The notes under the pieces are model-generated. The model saw only the letters and a list, made by a program, of their open reading frames with translations, was not told the DNA's origin and made no database searches. The position numbers were made by a program, and so were the translations under genes. From assembly GCF_022271405.1 (NCBI RefSeq), contig NZ_JAJNAL010000028.1, positions 1 through 64,000 on the forward strand: 64,000 bases of DNA. The letters run 5' to 3'. The DNA is from Rhodopseudomonas infernalis. Lineage in GTDB: Bacteria; Pseudomonadota; Alphaproteobacteria; Rhizobiales; Xanthobacteraceae. Positions 19,745 through 28,934 of the stretch are shown piece after piece; within the stretch, counting starts at the first letter, position 1; each line of letters starts with the position of its first letter.

Positions 19745-20511
19745 CGTCGCTGCCGACACCACGCGGGCTTACCGATCTGCGCGCGCTGACCCCCGCGCGC
19801 GTGGCGCTGGGACGCACCGGCGTCAGTCTGACCACCGATGCGCTGCTCGATTTCACGCTGGCCCATGCCCGCGCCCGGGATGCGGTTCACGCCGCGTTCG
19901 ACGTGGACAGCCTTGCGGAGGAGCTTGATACGCTCGGCCTGTCACCGCTGCGGGTGGCGAGCCGGGCGGTCGGTCGTCGCGACTATCTGGCACGGCCCGA
20001 CCTCGGCCGGCAGCTCGATCCGGTTGCGCGCGCCGTGCTGGAGCAGCAGACTTCAACCGCCGATCTGGCGGTCGTGGTCGGCGATGGTCTGTCGCCGGTG
20101 GCCGTTCAGGCTCAGGCGGCAGACGTGGTGCGGCGGCTGCTGCCGCGGCTGGCGGCGGCCGGGATCAGCGTTGGGCCCGCGGTGATCGCCACCGGCGCCC
20201 GGGTCGCGCTCGGTGATGAGATCGGTGCGCTGCTCGGCGCCCGGATCGTGCTGGTGCTGATCGGCGAACGCCCCGGCATGTCCGCTCCCGCCAGCCTCGG
20301 CGCCTATGTGACGTTCGGTCCCAGGCCCGGCCGTACCGACGCCGACCGCAACTGCGTCTCCAACATTCATGCCGCAGGCATCAGCGCCGATGAGGCCGCG
20401 TTCAAAATTGCGTGGCTGGTGCGTGAGGCGCTGGCGCGGGGGAGCTCCGGTGTTGCCCTGAAGGACGAAAGCGGGGATGGTAGCGTCGCACCGAGGCTCT
20501 CGGCGCCCTGA
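19741..20511 (+). CDS. eutC: Ethanolamine ammonia-lyase small subunit
   Basis: 256 aa. The partner of EutB; the two subunits together bind adenosylcobalamin. Recognisable family segments are [17 protein letters not shown] near the N terminus, [17 protein letters not shown], the [12 protein letters not shown] core, [16 protein letters not shown], and [24 protein letters not shown] near the C terminus. The start lacks an evident ribosome site and overlaps a possible short leader. It is separated from eutB by hpnP, an unusual order. Its reading frame and key segments are intact, so the split has not inactivated it. Confidence 0.92.
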   Translation: MTSLPTPRGLTDLRALTPARVALGRTGVSLTTDALLDFTLAHARARDAVHAAFDVDSLAEELDTLGLSPLRVASRAVGRRDYLARPDLGRQLDPVARAVLEQQTSTADLAVVVGDGLSPVAVQAQAADVVRRLLPRLAAAGISVGPAVIATGARVALGDEIGALLGARIVLVLIGERPGMSAPASLGAYVTFGPRPGRTDADRNCVSNIHAAGISADEAAFKIAWLVREALARGSSGVALKDESGDGSVAPRLSAP

Positions 20512-20815
20512 CGCGCGGCATGGCGCAGGATCGCGCGCGGCGCGCGAATCTGATCGATTGTGCCCTGTGTGCTCCCTGCTGGGGAGCGCGGGCCAGTACA
20601 TCCATCCGATGATCCCATCGCCTGCCGTCACGGAGTTCAGCTTTTCCGAGCAATGCGGAAGTCGCGGTGCCCCGGGACCTTGCGTCGAAAACACTCTTGA
20701 GCGCCGGTTCGACTTCCAACCCAGCCGGTCCCGGTTGAGCGCCTTCCTCTGCGGCGAGGCCGTAATCGTGCCGGAATTATCGCGGACTTGAACGATCCCC
20801 AGAACGGAACAGCGC
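20512..20815. other. Gene-free stretch between eutC and the RND permease gene
   Basis: About 300 bases without a credible gene. A GCTCCC/GGGAGC hairpin at 20571-20587 follows eutC and might be a weak terminator; no T run follows. The right part should hold the promoter of the permease gene. No EcfG or FixK motif was found. Confidence 0.5.
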
Positions 20816-23182
20816 ATGCTGAATAAGAAAGTCACGGACCCCGAAGTCGACGAGGCGCACCGCCGAAGGCTCAGCATCGCCTTCGGGCTGGAGCGGATGG
20901 GGCTGATCGCTGTCCGCGCACCGATCCTGTCCTGCCTGATTCTGGTCGCCCTGGTGATCGGGGCGCTGTTCGGGATTCAGCGCATCCAGATCGACGACTC
21001 GCTGAGCCAGCTGTTCCGCTCCGACACCAAGGAGTTCAAGCAGTACGAGGAGGTCACCAAACGCTTCCCGTCGACTGAATACGACGTGCTGGTGGTTGTC
21101 GAAGGCAAGACGCTGCTGCAGCGCGACAATCTCGAGAAGGTCCGTGACCTCGTCACGGACCTTCAACTGGTCGACGGCGTCCGCGGCCTGATCTCGCTGT
21201 TCTCGGCGCGGCAGGCGCCCGAGCCCGGCAAGCTTCCGGCCGCGCTGTTTCCGAACGAGCTGCCGGAGGGCGAGGCCTACGACAAGTTCATCCAGACGGT
21301 GAAGAGCAACGAGATCATCCGCGGCAAGCTGCTGTCGGAGGACGGCACGCTGGCGCTGATCGTGCTGTCGCTGTCGCCGGAGATCGTCAGCAACAACAAG
21401 CTGTCGACCACGATCGGCGAGATCCGCAAGGTGATGGCGGAGGATCTCGAAGGCAGCAATCTGTCGCGGCAACTGTCCGGCGTGCCGGTGATGCAGCTCG
21501 AAATCCGCAACGCGGTCGAGCGCGACGGTCTGATCTACAACATTGCCGGCATCCTGGCCGGCTGCATCATCGCCATCCTGTTCTTCCGGAAAATCTCCTT
21601 CATGATCGCGGCGGCGTTTCCGCCGCTGCTGGCGATCCTGTTGTCGCTTGGCGTGCTCGGCTGGGCCGGCTTCAGCCTCAACATGTTCCTCAATGTGATG
21701 ACGCCGCTGATCATGGTGATCAGCTTCGCGGATTCAATGCAGCTCACCTTTGCGGCCCGCGACAGATTGATCGCCGGCGAGGACAAATACACGGCGTTCA
21801 AGAACGCGGTTCTGGTCGTCGGCCCGGCCTGCGTGCTGACCCACGCCACCGCCGGCATTTCGTTCATCGCGCTGCAGTTCTCGGATTCGGATCTGATCCG
21901 CGCGTTCGGCGAGGCGGGCCTCGTCGCCACCGTGATCGCGCTGATCGCGGTGCTGTCGCTGGTGCCGGTGTTCGGCGTACTCCTGGTCCGTAATGAGCAG
22001 GCGTTCGCGACCAAATTTCAGGGGGCCGACCTCGGCGTCAACGCGCTGCGCCGGTTCTGCGCCTTCATCGCGGTGCGGATGGTCGGTCATCCCGGCCTGT
22101 TCAGCCTGCTGGCGCTGCTGCTGGTCGGCGGCCTCGGCGTGATCTACGCCAATCTCGAACCGCGCTACCGACTCGCCGATCAGGTGCCCGACAAGGAGCA
22201 GGCGGTGCAGGCGAGCGGCCGGCTCGACGCCAAGCTGGCGGGCGCCAATCCGATCGATGTCCTCATCGAGTTTCCGAAGGGCCAGACGCTGTATTCGCCG
22301 GAGACATTGCAGGTCATCGCCGACGTGCACAGCCTGGTCGAGAAGCAGGCCGGCGTCGGCAACGTCTGGTCGCTGGAGACGCTGCGGCGCTGGCTCGCCG
22401 AGAAGGCTCACACCAGTGACGTCGCGACGCTCAAGGAATATGTCGACGTCATCCCCGAGCATTTGACGCGGCGCTTCATCTCGGCCGACCAGACCGCCGT
22501 CGTCGTGTCCGGACGCGTGCCGGATCTGGATTCCGCCCAGATCCTGCCGGTGGTGCAGAAGCTCGACCATGCGCTCGACACCGTGCGGCAGAAATATCCC
22601 GGCTACGAGGTCGCGGTCACCGGCCTGTCGGCGATCGCCGCGCGCAACAGCGCCGACATGATCTCGAAGCTCAACCACGGCCTGACCATCGAATTCCTGC
22701 TGGTCGCCGTGTTTATCGGGCTCGCCTTCCGCTCCGTGGTGGTGATGCTGGCCTGCATCCTGCCGGGTATCTTCCCGGTGGTGCTGTCGGGCACGCTGTT
22801 GTGGCTGATGGGGGAGGGATTGCAATTCGCCAGCGTGGTGGCGCTGACGGTGTCGTTCGGCCTCGGCCTCAGCGCGACGATCCACTTCCTCAACCGCCTG
22901 CGGCTGGAAAGTCCGCCGGGCACCAGCGCCGCACTCGCGGTGGAGCGCGCGACCGTGCTGGTCGGCCCCGCGCTGATCCTCACCACTGTGGTGCTGGCCT
23001 GCGGCCTCGGCGTCACGGTGTTTTCGGATCTGCCGTCGCTGCGGCTGTTCGGCTGGCTCAGCGCGTTTGCGATGGTGGCGGCGCTGATCGCCGACCTCTT
23101 CATCCTGCGCCCGACCGCGATGTGGCTGATCAGCACGGCGGAGCGGCTGCGCGGCCGTGGCAAGCCAGGCCCGGTCGTGTAA
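20816..23182 (+). CDS. RND/MMPL-family lipid-type permease
   Basis: 788 aa, an inner-membrane protein with two repeats of one transmembrane helix, a periplasmic domain and five helices. Helix 1 is at about residues 38-58; helix blocks lie at about 240-400 and 625-775. The first block (NIAGILAGCIIAILFFRK, MTPLIMVISFADSMQL) and second block (LTVSFGLGLSATIHFLNRL) are typical of MMPL or sterol-sensing-type transporters such as HpnN. It is shorter than HpnN at 43.4 kb but of the same build. Substrate is unknown; its place between hpnP/eutC and the hopanoid cluster suggests a lipid. An ATG at 20816 is used; the ribosome site is weak. Confidence 0.83.
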   Translation: MLNKKVTDPEVDEAHRRRLSIAFGLERMGLIAVRAPILSCLILVALVIGALFGIQRIQIDDSLSQLFRSDTKEFKQYEEVTKRFPSTEYDVLVVVEGKTLLQRDNLEKVRDLVTDLQLVDGVRGLISLFSARQAPEPGKLPAALFPNELPEGEAYDKFIQTVKSNEIIRGKLLSEDGTLALIVLSLSPEIVSNNKLSTTIGEIRKVMAEDLEGSNLSRQLSGVPVMQLEIRNAVERDGLIYNIAGILAGCIIAILFFRKISFMIAAAFPPLLAILLSLGVLGWAGFSLNMFLNVMTPLIMVISFADSMQLTFAARDRLIAGEDKYTAFKNAVLVVGPACVLTHATAGISFIALQFSDSDLIRAFGEAGLVATVIALIAVLSLVPVFGVLLVRNEQAFATKFQGADLGVNALRRFCAFIAVRMVGHPGLFSLLALLLVGGLGVIYANLEPRYRLADQVPDKEQAVQASGRLDAKLAGANPIDVLIEFPKGQTLYSPETLQVIADVHSLVEKQAGVGNVWSLETLRRWLAEKAHTSDVATLKEYVDVIPEHLTRRFISADQTAVVVSGRVPDLDSAQILPVVQKLDHALDTVRQKYPGYEVAVTGLSAIAARNSADMISKLNHGLTIEFLLVAVFIGLAFRSVVVMLACILPGIFPVVLSGTLLWLMGEGLQFASVVALTVSFGLGLSATIHFLNRLRLESPPGTSAALAVERATVLVGPALILTTVVLACGLGVTVFSDLPSLRLFGWLSAFAMVAALIADLFILRPTAMWLISTAERLRGRGKPGPVV

Positions 23183-23310
23183 TCCGGCTCGCGTCGGAGT
23201 CTCGATCCACGATCGGGGCGGGACGAATCGGCAGTGAGTCGCCGCCAGCGACCCGCGCTCCGATTCGCCCCGCAATTGTGCGAATGCCTCCTGCGAGCAA
23301 TTCGCTTATA

Positions 23311-23327
23311 TTCCACGTTTCGTGGAA
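23311..23327. promoter_or_regulatory. Palindrome downstream of the RND gene
   Basis: TTCCACG and CGTGGAA form a perfect 7-base inverted repeat around TTT. It could be a weak hairpin after the permease gene or a protein-binding site. No T run follows. Confidence 0.35.
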
Positions 23328-23779
23328 ACGAACTTGGCAGTCGGTGACGCTAGCCGATCGTCTGCCGCCGCATCGTCTCGCCTGCCGCAATCGAGATCTG
23401 GCCGCCGGCATTGCAGACACCAACCCAGTGACAGCTGTCGATCCGCTCGCAGTTGTCGGTCCGCGGCCGATCGTTTGCGGGCGTCGTGGCAGTCGTCTGC
23501 TGGAAACCAGCTTTGCTGATAACTGCTCACGGGTGGAAGGCGCGCTGTTAGTTCGTTTGCGTCGAATGTCCCGTCTTGCGTCGACGCCCGGATGATGCTG
23601 GTTTGAGGTCGTCTGCCGCGTCATTGTCTGCGCGAAAGCTATTTCTTGCTGTTTCTTGTTTGCTTGATGATGTTGCGCGCGATCCTAATCGTGCGTCTGG
23701 CCATTGTGTTAGTTCGTGAAATTCAGCGATCTGACTACTCGTCGTCGAAAATGCTGCACTGCTCCATCAGACGACTAAT

Positions 23780-23793
23780 TTGATTTGAATCAA
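23780..23793. promoter_or_regulatory. FixK/FNR box upstream of pioA
   Basis: TTGA, six bases, TCAA: a perfect 14-base CRP/FNR-type palindrome, extended by flanking T and A to TTTGATTTGAATCAAA. FixK is reported to control the pio genes in R. palustris TIE-1. The site lies 193 bases before the pioA start. If it acts as a class II activator site centred near -41.5, transcription would start near 23828 and give a leader of about 160 bases. Confidence 0.8.
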
Positions 23794-23986
23794 ATACAAT
23801 ATCTGCGTCCCCGTGTGACCATTTTAGAACAAGTAAGCGGTCGATTAGTATCGCGATCTGTGGGTGGCCTGGGCTGATTTGTTCGCCGCCCGTTTTCGAA
23901 AATTGAATTTTTTGTGCGCTCCGCCTGTGGCTGAGCGAATGCACCGCTGTGAGCATTTGTCAGCGCTGCGCAGCGTTTTGGGGGGA

Positions 23987-25666
23987 ATGATGGGGGGCTA
24001 TCGACGGTCGGCTGGAGCGTTCGGGCAATCCCTGAACCGTCGTTGGTTCGTTCGGCTATCTTTGCTGTTGGCTTCGGCAGCGATCGCTTGCGCGGCATTG
24101 CTGCCGGTCAATGCCGGGGATCTGTCCGGGCCCGCGCGCGCCGGCTCCGGTCCCCTTGCGCTGGACCTCTCCGCGCTGGACCTGCCACTGGACTCGTCCG
24201 CACAGGCCCCTTCGGCCCTCGATCCGGCCGCCGCAGCCGGTTCGCTGGCTGACCCGACTGTCGACGCCCTGATTGACTATGCCCACACCCTCAAGAAGTC
24301 CGGTCAGCCCGGCCTGAACTACTCGCCGGTTCCGGCCGATCACGGATTGTCCACGGCAGCGGCCTCGGCCCATGCGGGGATCATGCCGCATGGATCGTCC
24401 GGCTCATCGCGTCGCTTCGCGACCCATTTCTCCGGCCACGCGCACGCCAAACCATCGCTGAAGTTGCCAGAGACCGCCGAACTCAAGCGGCTCGATACCA
24501 CGCTGCAACTGGTCGCGACGTTCAGCATCGCAACGACCGCCGAGCAGCGCGTTCTGCGCTTTCACGAGACCCGCAAGGCGTTGGCGGCGATGCCGGCGCG
24601 CGCGCCCGACTTCGCCCTGCAGATGCAGGATCCGCGCGACGACACGACCCTCAGCAACTGGGTGGCGATCGAGAATTTCGACGACAGCATCGACCGGCCG
24701 CAGCGCTTCGATTTCGTCCAGATCCTGGCCGGCAAAGGCGAAGACTGGCAGCCGATCCTGATCGCCGCGCAGAAGCAGCCGAAGGCCGCCGCGGGATCGC
24801 GTGCACCGATGGTCGCTCCCGCGCCGGGCGATCCGGACGGCCGATACTTCGTCGGCTCGAAGCCGTGCGAAACCTGTCACGCCGGGCTGTTCGACGAATT
24901 TCAGCAGACCGTGATGGGCCGCAACATCAAGTCCGGCAAGATGACGCCGCAGGGCAAGATGGAGTGCGAGACCTGCCACGGCCCAGGCTCGGGGCATGTC
25001 AACGGCGGCGGCGGGCGCGAGAAGGGCGGCATCCGGTCGTTCCGGCTCAACGACAGCCGCGGCGTCGATATCGCCGAATACAACGGGGTCTGTCTGACCT
25101 GCCACGAGAAGGGCGACCAGACCTACTGGCAGGGCTCGCCGCACGAGAGCCGCGGGCTTGCCTGCGTCAGCTGTCACACCGTGATGCGCAAGACCTCGCC
25201 GCGCAACCAGCTCAAGACGCCGCTGGTGATGGATACCTGTTTCCAGTGCCACAAGGACCGCAAGGCGCAATTGCAGCGCACCTCGCACATGCCGATCCGC
25301 GAAAACAAGATCACTTGCGTCAACTGTCACAACCCGCACGGCAGCGCGACCGAGAAGCTGCTGCGCGAGGCGACGGTGAATGACGTTTGCTACACCTGTC
25401 ATGCCGACAAGCGCGGGCCGTTCCTGTTCGAGCATCCACCGGTCCGGGAGAACTGCCTCAATTGCCACGAGCCGCACGGCTCGAACCACGAAGCGCTGCT
25501 CGTGGTGGCGCGGCCGCGGCTCTGTCAGCAGTGCCACACCAATCCGCACAATCAGCCCGGCCTCGGCGCAGCGAGCATGCGCTACCAGGTCGGCAATGCT
25601 TGCCAGAATTGCCACACCAACATCCACGGCTCGAACTCGCCGTCGGGTGGACGCTGGCATCGCTGA
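23987..25666 (+). CDS. pioA: Decaheme c-type cytochrome, phototrophic Fe(II) oxidation
   Basis: 559 aa from the ATG at 23987; an adjacent ATG at 23990 fits the GGGGGG ribosome site slightly better. A signal sequence (RRWFVRLSLLLASAAIACAALLPVNAG) sends it to the periplasm. Ten CxxCH heme motifs lie between about residues 294 and 543, matching the MtrA/PioA family. The first ~290 residues contain no heme, which fits the N-terminal extension known for PioA relative to MtrA (~330 aa). It is thought to sit in the PioB barrel and carry electrons from extracellular Fe(II) inward. pioB and pioC follow. The gene lies next to the hopanoid cluster. Confidence 0.93.
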   Translation: MMGGYRRSAGAFGQSLNRRWFVRLSLLLASAAIACAALLPVNAGDLSGPARAGSGPLALDLSALDLPLDSSAQAPSALDPAAAAGSLADPTVDALIDYAHTLKKSGQPGLNYSPVPADHGLSTAAASAHAGIMPHGSSGSSRRFATHFSGHAHAKPSLKLPETAELKRLDTTLQLVATFSIATTAEQRVLRFHETRKALAAMPARAPDFALQMQDPRDDTTLSNWVAIENFDDSIDRPQRFDFVQILAGKGEDWQPILIAAQKQPKAAAGSRAPMVAPAPGDPDGRYFVGSKPCETCHAGLFDEFQQTVMGRNIKSGKMTPQGKMECETCHGPGSGHVNGGGGREKGGIRSFRLNDSRGVDIAEYNGVCLTCHEKGDQTYWQGSPHESRGLACVSCHTVMRKTSPRNQLKTPLVMDTCFQCHKDRKAQLQRTSHMPIRENKITCVNCHNPHGSATEKLLREATVNDVCYTCHADKRGPFLFEHPPVRENCLNCHEPHGSNHEALLVVARPRLCQQCHTNPHNQPGLGAASMRYQVGNACQNCHTNIHGSNSPSGGRWHR

Positions 25667-25758
25667 CGACAAGCACCGAACGGCGGGCCCAACCGCTGTC
25701 GACGAGGACATGAGGGAAGCGATCGGCAAAGCGCAAGTCTTTGCAGAGGGGGCATGCA

Positions 25759-28218
25759 ATGAGGATCGGGCACGGACATAGCTGGTTACTGACGCCCGCC
25801 TGGATCGTGGCTGCGACCGCGGTCTCCTGGAGCGCCAGGGCGGAAGAGGCCGCGCCGGCGCCGGGGCTCGCCGAGGAGCACGGCGGCGTCGTGTATTCGG
25901 GCGAGTTCGATGTCGGTTATCGGGCCTTCGTGGTCCGCCCGCCGCATTCGGCCTTTCCGTGGGTGAGGCCCGGCAGTCCGGCCAATATCAATCGCAACAA
26001 CATCTCCAAATTCGAGGAGTATGGCCGCGTTCCGCCCGGGCCCTACGCGGAGTATCTCAGGGTCAATCTTCAGACCAGGGACGGCACGTACGAGAGCGAG
26101 CTGCGGGCCGACAATATCGGCAACAACAACCAGCGCTTCATCTTCGATGCCACAAAGGCGGGCGAGCACTACCTGACCGTGATGTGGGACCAGATCCCGC
26201 ATTTGTACAACACCAGTGCGCAGAGCATCTGGAACGGCGTCGGTACCAACAATCTCACCACCTCGGTGCGGATCCCCGGCTCGACGGCGACGGCCAATGC
26301 CGTTGGCATCGCGCGGATGAATGCCGCGCTGGCGGGCAGGTTCAACACGATCGACGTCGGCATTCAGCGCAACAAAGGCGCGGTCGCGTATCGCTGGACT
26401 CCCGATCCGAACTGGGACGTCCGGGTGGCCTATTCGAATGAAAAGCGGGAAGGCACCCAGATCGCCGGCGTTGCGATCGGTAATCTGCCGGCGACCTCGA
26501 TCCAGCATCTGCAGGCACCGCGGCCGATCAACGATACGACGCAGATCGCCAAACTCGGCACCCAGTATTTTGGCGCGACGCCCTGGGGCGGACGCTACAA
26601 TGTCAATCTCGCTGGCGGCGCGTCGCTTTATCAGAACGAGTACAGCTCCTACACGTTGGAAAATCCATTCTACGACAACTCCACGGCAGCCAACCGCGCA
26701 TCGTTCCCGCAGTACGCGCGTATCAGCCTGATGCCGAGCAACGAGGCCTACAACAGCACGGTGACGAGCGGCATCGACCTTCCGTGGAAGTCGCGCTGGA
26801 ACAGCACGGTCCAGTACACCACGATGCGGCAGAACGATCCGTTCATACCGTTCACCTCGAACGTCAACGTCTATCTGCCGAACGGGATGCCGGCCTTCAC
26901 GACCGCGAGCCTCCCGGCCTCCAGCCTTCACGGCGAAGTCAACACGTTGCTGTACAACACCAATTTGACGTCGCAGCTCGGCCAGGATGTCCGGACGACG
27001 TTCCGTTACCGATACTACGATAATGACAATCAGACGCCCGAATTGCTGCTGCCGCGCTACGTCGTCGAGGATTCGTCACAAACATTGGCCGGCGGCCTTT
27101 ATCGCGACGGCGGTTCCGGCCGCCGGTCGCTGGCCTATTCGTACACCAAGCAGAACGTCAGCGAAGAGGCGCAATGGCGTCCGGCCAAGTGGGCGACGCT
27201 GGGCGCCACCGCAGGTTGGGAACGTTGGGACCGCACCCGCCGCGAGGCCAACGTCACCAACGAGTATCTCGGACGATTGACTGGCGACTTCAAGGTCGAC
27301 GATTGGGCGACGCTTCGATCGAGCGTGCAATATTCGGAGCGTCGCTACGATAACTACGATGCGTTGTCGCTGGCGCGTTACGTCTGGTACGATCCGACCA
27401 ACACCACCAACGGGCAAGGTGTCACCAACATCAATTTACGGAAGTTCGATCTCGCCAACCGCAACCAGACCAAGGCCAACGTCTTCCTCGATTTGACGCC
27501 CTTCAGCGACACCCCGCTCAGCGGACTGACGATGTCGCCCACCGGTGGTCTGCGGTTCGAGAGCTATCCCGATGATCCCAATTTCTTCGGGCTGCGGAAG
27601 AGCAATACCTGGAATGCCGGTATCGATTCAACCTACCTGTTCCAGGACGGCTCGTCGATCACGGCGTCCTATCTGCACGAAATCTACGATCGCAGCCTTG
27701 TCGGTGGCAACCAGACCACCGCGACGATCCTCGGCACGATTACCGCGCCTCCTCTCAACATGTACACGAGCCAGACCTACGAGAAGGTCGACACGGTCAT
27801 CATCGCGGCGAATATCGCGTTGATTCCCGGCAAGCTCGACATGAAGACGAGCTACGCCGTGTCGGTTTCGAACGAGGATTGGAATTTTGCGCCTTACGGC
27901 TCGGCGCCTGTGCCGCTCTGCGGCGGCGTGGCCTGCAGTGGCTATCCCACCGTGACGACCCGTTTCCAGCGCCTCGACGGCTCGCTGAAGTACACGGTGG
28001 ATCCGACTGCAGTGACGCAGATTGGCTGGAGCGGCGAGATGTTCATCAAGCTTCGCTACATCTGGGAGAACAATCGCGTCTCCAATTGGCAGCAGGATCT
28101 GGCGTCACCGTACTTGTATCTGGTCGACTCCGGGATCGCGCGCGCCATCAGCATGGGCGCGACCAATCCTAACTACAACGCGCAGTTCGTTCAGCTGTCG
28201 CTGAATGCGCGATGGTGA
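25759..28218 (+). CDS. pioB: Outer-membrane beta-barrel of the Pio/Mtr conduit
   Basis: 819 aa from the ATG at 25759 with AGAGGGGG 7 bases upstream. The signal peptide ends near WSARA-EEAAP. The mature protein is rich in alternating polar and aromatic strands and ends in Trp (QLSLNARW), the usual outer-membrane insertion signal. The length and the segment order (YSGEFDVGYRAF near the start, GLRFESYPDDPNFFGLRKS late) fit the MtrB/PioB family. It forms the pore that sheathes decaheme PioA. Two Cys near residue 720 (LCGGVACSG) could form a disulfide. It is 92 bases after pioA, in one operon. Confidence 0.92.
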   Translation: MRIGHGHSWLLTPAWIVAATAVSWSARAEEAAPAPGLAEEHGGVVYSGEFDVGYRAFVVRPPHSAFPWVRPGSPANINRNNISKFEEYGRVPPGPYAEYLRVNLQTRDGTYESELRADNIGNNNQRFIFDATKAGEHYLTVMWDQIPHLYNTSAQSIWNGVGTNNLTTSVRIPGSTATANAVGIARMNAALAGRFNTIDVGIQRNKGAVAYRWTPDPNWDVRVAYSNEKREGTQIAGVAIGNLPATSIQHLQAPRPINDTTQIAKLGTQYFGATPWGGRYNVNLAGGASLYQNEYSSYTLENPFYDNSTAANRASFPQYARISLMPSNEAYNSTVTSGIDLPWKSRWNSTVQYTTMRQNDPFIPFTSNVNVYLPNGMPAFTTASLPASSLHGEVNTLLYNTNLTSQLGQDVRTTFRYRYYDNDNQTPELLLPRYVVEDSSQTLAGGLYRDGGSGRRSLAYSYTKQNVSEEAQWRPAKWATLGATAGWERWDRTRREANVTNEYLGRLTGDFKVDDWATLRSSVQYSERRYDNYDALSLARYVWYDPTNTTNGQGVTNINLRKFDLANRNQTKANVFLDLTPFSDTPLSGLTMSPTGGLRFESYPDDPNFFGLRKSNTWNAGIDSTYLFQDGSSITASYLHEIYDRSLVGGNQTTATILGTITAPPLNMYTSQTYEKVDTVIIAANIALIPGKLDMKTSYAVSVSNEDWNFAPYGSAPVPLCGGVACSGYPTVTTRFQRLDGSLKYTVDPTAVTQIGWSGEMFIKLRYIWENNRVSNWQQDLASPYLYLVDSGIARAISMGATNPNYNAQFVQLSLNARW

Positions 28219-28350
28219 GCTTCGCCATGGGGCCAAACCCGTCGGCGCGCGGTCGAAGTGGGGATGCCGAGGTGGACGCCGCGTCTGCCGGCCAATGATT
28301 TCGGCAGCCAAAACGGCGGCCGGATAAATCAAAACAGGAGGAAATGAACG

Positions 28351-28638
28351 ATGGACGACAGACAAACAAAGACGGGTCGCGCGATCTCGCGGAGACAGAT
28401 GCTGAGTACAGCTGTCGGCGTCGCCGGGACCTTGGCGGCGCTGGGCCTCAGCGCCGGCGCAGCGAATGCCCAGGTGACCAAAAAGGCGACCCACAAGGAC
28501 GCCGGCTATCGCGACTCGCCGAACGGCGCGGCGCGTTGCTCGACCTGCCGGCAGTTCCGGCCGCCGAGCTCCTGCATCACGGTGGAGAGCCCGATCAGTG
28601 CGGATGGGTGGTGCCGACTGTTTGCCAAGGCGTCGTAA
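28351..28638 (+). CDS. pioC: High-potential iron-sulfur protein PioC
   Basis: 95 aa. A periplasmic 4Fe-4S HiPIP that passes electrons from PioA towards the photosynthetic reaction centre. A twin-arginine signal (SRRQML, residues 13-18) followed by a hydrophobic stretch ending ANA-QVT fits export as a folded cofactor protein. Cluster ligands are Cys63, Cys66, Cys75 and Cys88, spaced C-x2-C-x8-C-x12-C. The ribosome site AGGAGG is 8 bases before the ATG. It lies 132 bases after pioB. The length agrees with the ~94 aa known for PioC. Confidence 0.93.
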   Translation: MDDRQTKTGRAISRRQMLSTAVGVAGTLAALGLSAGAANAQVTKKATHKDAGYRDSPNGAARCSTCRQFRPPSSCITVESPISADGWCRLFAKAS

Positions 28639-28648
28639 GGACGTTGGT

Positions 28649-28674
28649 GCCGATGGCTTCTCGGGGGCATCGGC
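28649..28674 (+). terminator. Weak hairpin after pioC
   Basis: GCCGATG and CATCGGC form a 7-base stem 10 bases past the pioC stop. No T run follows, so it is at best a factor-assisted terminator or an mRNA 3'-end hairpin. Confidence 0.35.
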
Positions 28675-28712
28675 GCGGCTGGCTTCAGATCCGTAAGCAG
28701 GGGGGAGGATCG

Positions 28713-28934
28713 ATGCGTTCGATCAGAGACTGGTTTTTGTCGCAGGCTGCCGGGCTCGCCGAACATTCGTGCCCAATGGCCATCGTGGTGTCGACCGCGG
28801 CGGCGTCGCTGTGCGGCAAGAGGTTTGCAGCCGGCGTTTCGCTAAATATGGCCGACAGCCTTCGCGTCGATCGTGGCGCGATGTGGGCTCAGGGGGATCT
28901 CGCCTTGAGCTCGCTCCGCCGGCAGTGGAGATGA
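28713..28934 (+). CDS. Possible 73-aa protein of unknown function
   Basis: A short frame with a strong purine ribosome site (GGGGGAGG) just upstream of its ATG. The product begins MRSIRDWFLSQ and has a short hydrophobic stretch (MAIVVSTAAASL) but no recognisable domain. It occupies the gap between pioC and the terminator at 29044 that serves the opposite strand. The ribosome site is the only positive evidence. Confidence 0.28.
   Translation: MRSIRDWFLSQAAGLAEHSCPMAIVVSTAAASLCGKRFAAGVSLNMADSLRVDRGAMWAQGDLALSSLRRQWR

Larger units (their letters stand above)
23183..23986. other. AT-richer pioA upstream region
   Basis: About 800 bases with no credible gene. From about 23600 on, base composition is clearly richer in A and T than the surrounding coding sequence. 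It contains a TTCCACG-TTT-CGTGGAA palindrome (23311-23327) and a perfect FixK/FNR box (23780-23793). The right third should be the pioA promoter and leader. The abrupt change in composition may mark a rearrangement junction. Confidence 0.6.

Noticed and set aside
23130-23624. 164-codon minus-strand frame before pioA
   Set aside because: Product is Arg/Ser-rich with no domain, and it overlaps the end of the RND gene; treated as non-coding.
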